The position numbers and the translations under genes were made by a program. A model generated the notes under the pieces. The model saw nothing but the letters and a program-made list of their open reading frames with translations, was not told where the DNA came from and searched no databases. This document shows positions 5,974 through 12,081 of a stretch of DNA of 12,081 nucleotides, piece by piece; the first letter of the stretch is position 1, and the number at the start of each line of letters is the position of its first letter. The stretch is from Labilithrix sp. GTDB taxonomy: Bacteria; Myxococcota; Polyangia; Polyangiales; Polyangiaceae. The stretch is taken from positions 1-12,081 of the forward strand of contig JAQBQL010000101.1 of NCBI GenBank assembly GCA_028287035.1, read 5' to 3'.

Positions 5974-8373
5974 ATGAACTGGACGAAGCGAGCCGGCAAG
6001 TGGCTGTTCGCGAGCGCGGTGGTAGGCGCCACCTGCGTCAGCGTGGGCTGCCTCTCGCGGCCGGTGGGCACGCAGTCCCCGACCACGAAGGTCAACTTCA
6101 CGTCGACCGTTTCGCAGCAGGCGGTCGACAAGGTCGACCTCCTCTTCGCGATCGACAACTCGGGGTCGATGGGCGACAAGCAGCAGATCCTCTCGGAGGC
6201 GGTCCCCGCCCTCCTGACGGGTCTCCTCAACCCGAACTGTGTCGACAGCGAAGGCAAGTCGGTCGGCAAGACCGCCGACCCGAACGGGAACGAGGGCAAC
6301 AAGTTCGGCTGCCCCGCGGGCAGCACGCCCGAGTTCACGCCCGTCACGGACATGCACATCGGCATCGTCTCGTCGTCGCTCGGCGGCTTCGGCGGCGACC
6401 AGTGCGCGGTCACGGGCGCGGGCACGACGCCCCGGAACAACGACAAGGCGCACCTCATCTCGCTCGGGAAGGACGGCCTGACGCAGCTGCCCGACGCCTC
6501 GACCGGCTTCCTCGCGTGGTTCCCGACGAACACCGCGAACGCCGACGCGAAGCGCCACCCGAAGCCGGCCAAGCCGGTCACGGACTTCACGGCGCTGCAG
6601 GACGACTTCCAGAACCTCGTGCTCGGCACCGGACAGAACGGTTGCGGCCTCGAGGCCCAGCTCGAGAGCTTCTACCGCTTCCTCGTGCAGCCCGACCCGT
6701 GGACGCAGGTGACGGTCCAGAACGGCGTCGCGACGCTCGGCGCCGCGAACGACATCGACACGACCGTCCTCCAGCAGCGCGCGGACTTCCTCCGTCCCGA
6801 CTCGCTCGTCGCGATCATCATGCTGACCGACGAGGACGACTCGTCGGCCGACCCGCTCACCGTCGGTGGGCAGGGCTACAACTTCATGAGCTCGCACTTC
6901 CCCGGCGGAAACGCGCGCGCGGACGGCACCACGACGGCGCCGCGCGGCACCAGCGTCTGCGCGACGAACCCCGGCGACCCGAACTGCACGTCGTGCGGGT
7001 TCGCCGCCGACTGCAAGCCGGTCGACAGCGCCGCCTGCCAGCTGCTGAAGAACGACCCCAACTGCCAGAAGGACAAGGGCTACTACGCGGGTGACGAGGA
7101 GTCGCTCAACGTGCGCTTCCACCGCATGAAGGAGCGCTTCGGCGTCGACCCGCAGTACCCGATCCAGCGGTACGTCGACGGGCTCACGAAGTTCCGCGTG
7201 CCCGACCGCTCGACCGAGCACGTCGTCAACGGCAACGCGATCGGCCCGTACCTCGGCGCCGGCAAGTGCACGAACCCGCTGTTCGCGAAGAACCTGCCCC
7301 GCGCGGCAGGCGCCGAGATCTGCCAGCTCGAGCGCTCGACGCGCACGCCGGACCTCATCTTCTTCGCGGTCGTCGGCGGCGTGCCGAACGGCCTCCTCCA
7401 CTTCGACCCGAACGACCCGGAGAAGAGCCGCGTCAAGGGCGACGACTGGAACGCCATCCTCGGCAAGGACCCCGCGCACTTCAACTACGAGGGCATCGAC
7501 CCGCACATGATCCAGTCGATCGTCCCGCGCCCCGGCATCCCCGGGCCGAGCGCGACGAAGGGCGACAACGGCTCGAAGACGGACCCCGTCGGCCGTGACT
7601 GGGACACCGCGAACGAGGACCTCCAGTACGCCTGCACGTTCGACCTGCCGACCCCGAAGACGGGCTGCACGGTGAACAGCGGCAACTGCGACTGTCCCTC
7701 CGACAAGCCGGGCGTCAACCCGCCGCTCTGCGGCCCGACCGCCGGCACCCAGGTCAAGGCGAAGGCCTACCCCACGGTCCGCGAGTTCATGGTCGTCCGC
7801 GCACTCGGCGACCAGGGCATCATCTCGTCGCTCTGCCCGATCTCGCTCACGGTCCCGAAGACCGACCCGACGTACGGCTACAACCCGGCCGTCAAGTCGA
7901 TCATCGACCGTCTCAAGAACGCGCTCACCACGCAGTGTCTGCCCCAGAAGCTGACGCGCGAGACGAACACGACGAACCCCGACGACAAGAACAAGGTGCC
8001 GTGCCTCGTCCTCGCCCAGCTCGGCGAGGTCACCGACAGCTGCGCGGCGCAGGGCCTCCAGGAACCTGCCAAGGAGATCCTCTCGAAGTTCCGGGACGCG
8101 CAGAAGGCGGCCTCCGGCAACGTTGCCGATGGCGGCACCGACCTGTCGCAGTACCCGGTGTGCGAGCTTCCGCAGCTCGTCGTCGAAGCCGGCGAGACCT
8201 GCGCCGGCGACAACGCGAAGGGCTGGTGCTACGTCGAGAACGGACCGAGCGGTAACCCCGCGGGCCGCTGCCCGCAGGCGCTCATCTTCTCGGCCGCAAC
8301 GTCGGCCCTCCAGGGCGCGCAGTTCAGCCTCCAGTGCATCAACCAGTTCTCGCAGGAAGCGGGAACGCCCTGA
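5974..8373 (+). CDS. von Willebrand factor A domain lipoprotein (large, Cys-rich)
   Basis: Predicted secreted lipoprotein of 799 residues, function unknown. N terminus: basic MNWTKRAGK, a hydrophobic stretch, then VSVGC (lipidated Cys26; Ser at -3 is a less usual lipobox). The VWA domain begins at VDKVDLLFAIDNSGSMGD; DNSGS (61-65) is a MIDAS metal-binding DxSxS motif, and LTDEDDSS (284-291) probably supplies the distal MIDAS Asp. Within the domain, MHIGIVSSSLGGFGG (128-142) fits a VWA core strand and loop. Long Cys-rich stretches follow (for example 329-364 and 554-586) with no family I recognise, suggesting disulfide-stabilised extracytoplasmic segments. The gene has its own promoter region upstream and a strong terminator downstream, so it is probably monocistronic. 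VWA domains usually mediate metal-dependent protein binding; a surface adhesion or assembly role is inference. An alternative start at 5959 adds five residues. Confidence 0.9.
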   Translation: MNWTKRAGKWLFASAVVGATCVSVGCLSRPVGTQSPTTKVNFTSTVSQQAVDKVDLLFAIDNSGSMGDKQQILSEAVPALLTGLLNPNCVDSEGKSVGKTADPNGNEGNKFGCPAGSTPEFTPVTDMHIGIVSSSLGGFGGDQCAVTGAGTTPRNNDKAHLISLGKDGLTQLPDASTGFLAWFPTNTANADAKRHPKPAKPVTDFTALQDDFQNLVLGTGQNGCGLEAQLESFYRFLVQPDPWTQVTVQNGVATLGAANDIDTTVLQQRADFLRPDSLVAIIMLTDEDDSSADPLTVGGQGYNFMSSHFPGGNARADGTTTAPRGTSVCATNPGDPNCTSCGFAADCKPVDSAACQLLKNDPNCQKDKGYYAGDEESLNVRFHRMKERFGVDPQYPIQRYVDGLTKFRVPDRSTEHVVNGNAIGPYLGAGKCTNPLFAKNLPRAAGAEICQLERSTRTPDLIFFAVVGGVPNGLLHFDPNDPEKSRVKGDDWNAILGKDPAHFNYEGIDPHMIQSIVPRPGIPGPSATKGDNGSKTDPVGRDWDTANEDLQYACTFDLPTPKTGCTVNSGNCDCPSDKPGVNPPLCGPTAGTQVKAKAYPTVREFMVVRALGDQGIISSLCPISLTVPKTDPTYGYNPAVKSIIDRLKNALTTQCLPQKLTRETNTTNPDDKNKVPCLVLAQLGEVTDSCAAQGLQEPAKEILSKFRDAQKAASGNVADGGTDLSQYPVCELPQLVVEAGETCAGDNAKGWCYVENGPSGNPAGRCPQALIFSAATSALQGAQFSLQCINQFSQEAGTP

Positions 8374-8421
8374 TGCAGCGCGCGGCCGCCGGCGCTCGCT
8401 AGCGCGGCCACGCACCCTCCA

Positions 8422-8464
8422 CGAGGCCCGCCCGGTTGACTCCGGCGCGGGCCTCGGGTCTTTT
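8422..8464 (+). terminator. Intrinsic terminator after the VWA lipoprotein gene
   Basis: CGAGGCCCGC (8422-8431) and GCGGGCCTCG (8447-8456) make a perfect 10-base stem. CCGG/CCGG (8432-8435 and 8442-8445) extends it past one bulged C to a TTGACT loop. GGTCTTTT with the T-run at 8461-8464 follows. It lies 48 bases after the VWA stop codon and is the only textbook Rho-independent terminator in the window. It separates the VWA gene from the response regulator. Confidence 0.88.
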
Positions 8465-8496
8465 GTGGGCCGTCTCGGCGACGCGCGGGTCCGCCC

Positions 8497-9192
8497 ATGC
8501 CCAAGAAGACCATCCTGATCATCGAGGACGAGCCCCACATCGTGATGGGCCTCCGCGACGCTCTCGAGTTCGAGGGCTTCGGCGTGATGTCGGCCGGGAA
8601 GGGGAAGGACGGCATCCAGCTCGCCCGGAGCGACAGCCCGGACGCGGTCATCCTCGACCTCATGCTCCCCGACGTGAACGGCTACGCGGTGTGCGAGGAG
8701 CTGCGGCGCATCTCGCCGTTCCTGCCGATCATCATGCTGACCGCCCGCTCGCAGGAGACGGACAAGATCCGCGGCCTCGACGCGGGCGCCGACGACTACG
8801 TGACGAAGCCGTTCAGCGTGAACGAGCTCATCGCGCGGATGCGCGCCATCTTCCGGCGCGCCTCACGGCCCAGCGCCGCTCCCGAGGTCGTCGACATCGG
8901 CCCCGCGAAGGTGAGCTTCTCGGCGCACACGCTGAAGGTCGGGAACGAGGAGCACGCCCTCTCGTTCTACGAGGTCGAGCTCCTCCGCCTGCTGCTCGAG
9001 CGCGTCGGTCAGCCGGTGAGCCGCGACGAGATCCTCCAGAAGATCTGGGGCCTCGAGGCGTCACCGACCAACCGCACCGTCGACAACTTCATCGTGAAGC
9101 TACGAAAGAAGATCGAGCGTCACCCGGACAAGCCGGCGCACATCCTCACGGTGTACGGCTACGGCTACAAGCTCGCGGCCGTCGACACCTGA
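8497..9192 (+). CDS. OmpR/PhoB-family response regulator (orphan)
   Basis: Two-component DNA-binding regulator of 231 residues, the usual length for the family. The receiver domain (about 5-120) has the acidic pair Asp11/Glu12 in IIEDE, phospho-acceptor Asp54 in VILDLMLPD, Thr82 in MLTAR and Lys104 in DYVTKPF, so it should be phosphorylation-competent. The C-terminal winged helix (about 133-228) shows the family pattern: a Leu-rich helix, [28 protein letters not shown] and the terminal hairpin YGYGYKL. No histidine kinase gene is beside it, so the partner must be elsewhere. No clear Shine-Dalgarno precedes the ATG, but the receiver starts normally from it. The gene follows the terminator at 8422-8464 and runs tail to tail into lipoprotein B. 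Target genes are unknown; the palindrome at 5876-5897 is one testable candidate. Confidence 0.95.
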   Translation: MPKKTILIIEDEPHIVMGLRDALEFEGFGVMSAGKGKDGIQLARSDSPDAVILDLMLPDVNGYAVCEELRRISPFLPIIMLTARSQETDKIRGLDAGADDYVTKPFSVNELIARMRAIFRRASRPSAAPEVVDIGPAKVSFSAHTLKVGNEEHALSFYEVELLRLLLERVGQPVSRDEILQKIWGLEASPTNRTVDNFIVKLRKKIERHPDKPAHILTVYGYGYKLAAVDT

Positions 9193-10674
9193 TCACTTCG
9201 GGCCGGGCGAGGGCGGCGGCGCGCTCGGCGGAGCGTTGTCGTCCTGGATGCACGACGCGAGGTCGAACAGCAGGAAGAGGAGCGCCTTCTCCTGCGGGGT
9301 GAAGCCGGACGTCTTGCAGTTGTTCGGGAACGTACCGCCGGAGTCGTCGCCGCTCGACACGTGGATGTCGGTGAAGACGCCGCGGCCGCACTGGTTCTCG
9401 GGCGCGACGCCGACCGGCGTGTTGAACGAGTAGAACTTGGGCGTGCTCGCCGTGTACAGCCAGCGGCGCGACGTGTCGGGCGTGCCGCCCGCGCCCGGGA
9501 CCGCGGTGATGCTCTTGCGGAGCTCGCTCATCGTCACCGTGTTCGACTTGGGCGCGGTGGTGGCGCCCACGGTGTCGAGCCACTCGGAGAACGCCGCGCC
9601 CTTGGCGAACGTGGTGTCGACGTTCACGGCAGTCGCGCTGTCGTCGCCGCTGTTGGTCCACGCCGCGGTCGACTGGAACCCCGGCGAGCCGTACTTGAAC
9701 CACTGGTAGTGGTAGTGCGACGCGAAGAGGCGGCCGCCCTTGTCGAGGTAGCCCTGGATGTTCGCCTTCGCGGTCGCGGTGGTCGCGGCGCCGTTCTCGC
9801 CGCCCTCGCACGACAGGATGACCATGTCGTAGGTGTTCAGCTTCGCCGCATCCTCCCAGAGCGACTGCGCGGTCGGCGTGGCGCCGTCGATCGCCGAGCC
9901 CTTGCTGCCGCCGCGGTTGCCCTGGAAGAGGTGCACGCGCTTGTTCGCGACCGGGTTGCCCATCTCGGTGTCGACGCCGAGCTTCCGGACGAAGCACTCG
10001 AGCGAGTCGGCGCTGCCGGTGGTGATCGCGATCTTCGGGATCTCGCCCTCGGTGGTGTTGCGCGGGAGGCGCGTCGTGCCCGCGTCGAGCGTCGCGTCCG
10101 CGCACTTCGTGACCTTCGCGGCCGGGATGGTGACCTTGCGGCGCCAGCGGCCGATCTGGACGACGATCGGCACGTCGACGCCGACCGGCACGTTCTTCAG
10201 CGTGAACTGACCCTTGCTGTCGGTGAGCGCGGTCGCGACCGGCTTGCCGGACGGCGTCGTCCCGCACTTGTCGCACGTGATGCCTTCCTTGAAGGGCTCG
10301 AGGTCGGCGTTCGGGACGTAGACGATCGCGTTGTAGAGGGGGACCGTGCCCGAGGGATCGTAGACGGTGCCGGAGAGCGAGGTCGTCGCGCCGCCGGGAC
10401 ACGCGACCTGCTGGCACTGCAGCCCGACGCACGGCGTGGCCGATCCGCCGTCGCCGCTCGACGAGCCGAAGCCGCCGCTGCTCGCGCCAGGATCGCCGCC
10501 CGAGGCCGTCTGGTCGCCGGTCGAGGAGCCGACCTTGTCGCCGAACTCGCTTCCGTTGCCCGTCGACCCGCAGCCCACGGCGACGAAGAGACCGAGCAGG
10601 AGCGAGCTTCCGAGCACGGTGCGCAGAGCACCGCGCGAGCCTGAGCGAACCGGACCTGACGCGTGACCTGACAT
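9193..10674 (-). CDS. Cys-rich lipoprotein B: paralog of lipoprotein A
   Basis: Predicted secreted lipoprotein of 493 residues, function unknown. It has a longer basic N terminus than A, a hydrophobic core, lipobox AVGC (Cys35), then a Ser/Gly-rich linker to about residue 80. The carboxypeptidase-regulatory-like domain (about 98-184) holds CDKC (134-137) and RWRRKVTI. The second domain has YDMVILSCEG (282-291), GGRLFASHYH (313-322) and DIHVSS (436-441). PQEKALLFLLFDLASC near the end closely matches A. All twelve cysteines of A have counterparts here. The start is supported by GGAGG at 10683-10687 (minus strand), eight bases upstream. The 171-base region upstream holds a palindrome at 10794-10810. 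Its stop codon directly abuts that of the regulator. A ThuA/GATase-like fold for the second half is inference. Confidence 0.86.
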   Translation of the reverse strand: MSGHASGPVRSGSRGALRTVLGSSLLLGLFVAVGCGSTGNGSEFGDKVGSSTGDQTASGGDPGASSGGFGSSSGDGGSATPCVGLQCQQVACPGGATTSLSGTVYDPSGTVPLYNAIVYVPNADLEPFKEGITCDKCGTTPSGKPVATALTDSKGQFTLKNVPVGVDVPIVVQIGRWRRKVTIPAAKVTKCADATLDAGTTRLPRNTTEGEIPKIAITTGSADSLECFVRKLGVDTEMGNPVANKRVHLFQGNRGGSKGSAIDGATPTAQSLWEDAAKLNTYDMVILSCEGGENGAATTATAKANIQGYLDKGGRLFASHYHYQWFKYGSPGFQSTAAWTNSGDDSATAVNVDTTFAKGAAFSEWLDTVGATTAPKSNTVTMSELRKSITAVPGAGGTPDTSRRWLYTASTPKFYSFNTPVGVAPENQCGRGVFTDIHVSSGDDSGGTFPNNCKTSGFTPQEKALLFLLFDLASCIQDDNAPPSAPPPSPGPK

Positions 10675-10784
10675 GGCTGGAGCCTCCGCGGCGCTCGCCC
10701 TGAGCGCCTTGCCGAGGAGCGAGCGTAACGGGCGCGCGCGGAGAGGCCGATGTACGCATCACCTCCGCTGCAAAATGAGTGCGC

Positions 10785-10821
10785 GCGCGTGTGCCGTGCA
10801 CACTGCACGGAAGCGCGTGTG
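10785..10821. repeat. Palindrome flanked by direct repeats upstream of lipoprotein B
   Basis: CCGTGCA (10794-10800) and TGCACGG (10804-10810) form a perfect 17-base palindrome with a CAC centre. GCGCGTGTG flanks it directly on the left (10785-10793) and recurs at 10813-10821, 28 bases apart. It lies about 120 bases upstream of the lipoprotein B start, between that gene and the OmpA-like gene. It could be a regulator-binding site or a transcript end for the OmpA-like gene. The nearest T-run in minus-strand direction is displaced by about 16 bases, which argues against an intrinsic terminator. Confidence 0.5.
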
Positions 10822-10834
10822 GGCGAGGACGCGC

Positions 10835-10856
10835 TCAGCGCGGGGTCAGGCGCTGA
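10835..10856 (-). repeat. Inverted repeat spanning the stop codon of the OmpA-like gene
   Basis: TCAGCGC (10835-10841) and GCGCTGA (10850-10856) are perfect 7-base arms. Their 8-base loop contains the TGA stop (10848-10846, minus strand). In RNA this would fold across the end of the coding region. No T-run follows on the minus strand. It may act with the palindrome at 10794-10810 to protect or end the transcript; this is inference. Confidence 0.4.
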
Positions 10857-11973
10857 CGAAGACGATCTCGACCCGCGCGTTACGCTCGCGGTGCCGCGCG
10901 TCCCGTGGGTCCACGACCGGCGCGCGTGCGCCCGCCTGCTCGACCTTCACCCTCGCCGCGGCTGCACCGCCGCTCACGAGGGCCGCGGCGGCCGCTGCCC
11001 CGCGCCGCTCGTTCGCCCTCGCCTCGGCGGCGCTCGGGGGAGCCGCGTCGTGGAGGACGACCTGCACCGCGAAGCCCGGGTGGGCTGCCGCCACGCGGCC
11101 GAGGTCCTTCAGCTGCCCCTCGGCGTCGGCGGTGAGCTCCTCGCCCTTGAACGCGGAGCGCAAGGTGACCATGACGCCGCGCTCGTCGCGCGCCGGCGCG
11201 AGACCCTCCCGCTTGGCCGCCCCCGTCGGGTTTGCGGCCTGCGAGAGCTCCGCGAGCAGCGCGTCGGACGCAGCGTCGCCCCCTTCGGCGCCGGTGCGGC
11301 GGGCGCGGGTGAGCGAGGCGAGGCACGCTGCCCGGGCGCGGGCCGCGGGATCGATCGCGACCTTCGCGGCGCTCTCCGGCTTGTCGAGCGCGGCCACCGC
11401 CGCCTCGGCGTCGGCGAGGCCGGGCGCCTGCGGGGCGACGAGCCGCGCGGCGCTGCAGAGGAGGCGGGCCTGCGTGACGAGCGACTGGGCGGCGACCGAG
11501 CGCGCGCGATCGCGCTCGGGATCGGCCGCGCCGCTGGAGGGCGGGAGCTGGGCCTCACGGGCGACGCGCAGCTTCTTCTCGAGATCGTCGGCCTCGTGGT
11601 CGACCGCCTTGCGCTGCGCGGTCAGGGTCTGCGCGTCGGCGGACGCGCGCGCGAGCTCCTGGGCGGCCGCGACGTCCTCCTTGGTGGCCCGGGCGAGCCG
11701 CGCCACCGCGGTCGCCTGGTGGTAGTAGGCGAGCGCGCGCTCGGCGTGGAGGTCGGCGGCGACGTCGTCGCCCTGGGCGTGGCTGCGCTTCGCGAGCTCG
11801 AGCTCCTGGTTCGCCGAGGCGAAGGGAAGGGGGGCGAGCGCCGGCACGTCCTGCTTCGCGAGGCTCGTGCGGAAGCGGTCGGCGTCGGCGACGTTCCGGC
11901 CGCCGCCGGCTGTCGCGCCACCGCAGCCCACCGCGGACGTCGCGAGGACGAGCGCGAGGAGGAGCCGCCTCAT
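10846..11973 (-). CDS. OmpA-like peptidoglycan-associated lipoprotein with helical N-terminal region
   Basis: Predicted envelope lipoprotein of 375 residues. The signal peptide MRRLLLALVLATSAVGC gives lipobox AVGC (Cys17). Residues about 50-245 are Ala-rich and helical, with runs like DLHAERALAYYHQATAVARL, resembling DUF4398-type helical domains of envelope proteins. Residues about 265-375 match a degenerate OmpA C-terminal domain: GVMVTLRSAFKGEELTADA, AVQVVLHDA, ANERRGAAAAAALV and the terminal RNARVEIVF. The usual GHTDxxG loop is altered, but Asp309 and Arg324 keep the 15-residue spacing of the diaminopimelate-binding pair in OmpA proteins. GGAG sits seven bases before the ATG, which overlaps the upstream gene's stop as ATGA, implying translational coupling. 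The reading frame is also open upstream to the window edge, but the signal peptide supports this start. Peptidoglycan tethering is inferred. Confidence 0.82.
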   Translation of the reverse strand: MRRLLLALVLATSAVGCGGATAGGGRNVADADRFRTSLAKQDVPALAPLPFASANQELELAKRSHAQGDDVAADLHAERALAYYHQATAVARLARATKEDVAAAQELARASADAQTLTAQRKAVDHEADDLEKKLRVAREAQLPPSSGAADPERDRARSVAAQSLVTQARLLCSAARLVAPQAPGLADAEAAVAALDKPESAAKVAIDPAARARAACLASLTRARRTGAEGGDAASDALLAELSQAANPTGAAKREGLAPARDERGVMVTLRSAFKGEELTADAEGQLKDLGRVAAAHPGFAVQVVLHDAAPPSAAEARANERRGAAAAAALVSGGAAAARVKVEQAGARAPVVDPRDARHRERNARVEIVFVSA

Positions 11974-12081
11974 CGCGGTGCTCCGGCGTCGTTCATCGGC
12001 GTCGGCGCCGGCGGCTGCCCGGGCGCCGGGGGCCGCGGCGCGGAGGAGGTCTGCGACGGCACCGGGGGCGCCGCCTTCGCG
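11970..12081 (-). CDS. C-terminal tail of an upstream gene, Pro/Ala-rich, partial
   Basis: On the minus strand a frame entering from the right edge gives 36 residues and a TGA at 11972-11970. The visible tail includes KAAPPVPSQ, PRPPAPGQPPAPTP and ends NDAGAPR. Its stop overlaps the ATG of the OmpA-like lipoprotein (ATGA, 11973-11970), a classic coupled operon junction. Such Pro/Ala tails are common in envelope proteins of GC-rich bacteria. The family cannot be told from this fragment. An alternative is that this is only an open frame by chance, but the exact ATGA overlap supports a real gene. Confidence 0.6.
   Translation of the reverse strand, partial: AKAAPPVPSQTSSAPRPPAPGQPPAPTPMNDAGAPR

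Noticed and set aside
5905..8538. 877-codon open frame on the minus strand, longer than the opposing gene
   Set aside because: It is antisense to the VWA lipoprotein, which has a signal peptide, a MIDAS motif and a perfect ribosome binding site. The antisense product is Arg/Val/Asp-rich with no motif, and the frame also runs through the terminator.
9146..10801. 551-codon minus-strand frame overlapping lipoprotein B in another frame
   Set aside because: The translation is a frame-shifted, Arg-rich shadow of lipoprotein B, which has a lipobox, a ribosome binding site and a paralog.
10675..10845. Small coding frame starting at the ATG near 10760 (minus) after a GGAGG-like sequence
   Set aside because: The spacing is too short (two bases), and the frame simply runs on into lipoprotein B out of register with no recognisable product.
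1..12081. CRISPR arrays, tRNA or rRNA genes, insertion sequences, prophage or defense genes
   Set aside because: I saw no regularly spaced repeats, cloverleaf-like sequence, transposase motifs or base-composition break. Every long coding region is explained by the genes listed.

Overview
The window is very GC-rich (third codon positions nearly all G or C). It carries conserved genes next to several Ser/Gly-rich, Cys-rich secreted lipoproteins, an orphan PhoB-type regulator and a bacterial SUV3-type helicase. This combination suggests a myxobacterium (Myxococcota, probably Polyangiales-like). That assignment rests on gene content only. I see no insertion sequence, CRISPR array, tRNA or rRNA, and no gene-free stretch longer than about 270 bases.

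Layout. (1) 1-2059, minus strand: the N-terminal 686 codons of a SUV3-family DExH RNA helicase, running off the left edge. (2) 2119-4185, plus: complete uvrC, head to head with the helicase across 59 bases. (3) 4269-5705, plus: lipoprotein A, with a carboxypeptidase-regulatory-like beta domain and a putative ThuA/GATase-like domain. It is probably read from a leaderless mRNA. (4) 5706-5973: a non-coding region with two hairpins, a TTGACA-type promoter, a near-perfect 22-base palindrome over the expected transcription start and a structured leader. (5) 5974-8373, plus: a large von Willebrand A (MIDAS) lipoprotein, followed by a strong intrinsic terminator. (6) 8497-9192, plus: an OmpR/PhoB-family response regulator without an adjacent kinase. 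(7) 9193-10674, minus: lipoprotein B, a full-length paralog of A that keeps all twelve cysteines. Its stop codon abuts that of the regulator with no gap. (8) 10846-11973, minus: an OmpA-like lipoprotein. It is translationally coupled (ATGA) to (9), the Pro/Ala-rich tail of an upstream gene that enters from the right edge.

How they may work together. The helicase (RNA turnover) and UvrC (nucleotide excision repair) are conserved information-processing genes. The rest is an envelope region. Lipoproteins A, VWA and B are predicted to be lipid-anchored and disulfide-rich. A and B form an inverted paralog pair flanking the VWA protein and the regulator. The OmpA-like protein probably tethers to peptidoglycan. 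A functional link among A, VWA, the regulator and B is inference from position only. The A/B family, with invariant cysteines plus conserved SHxH and DxH motifs, is the part I would treat as least described.
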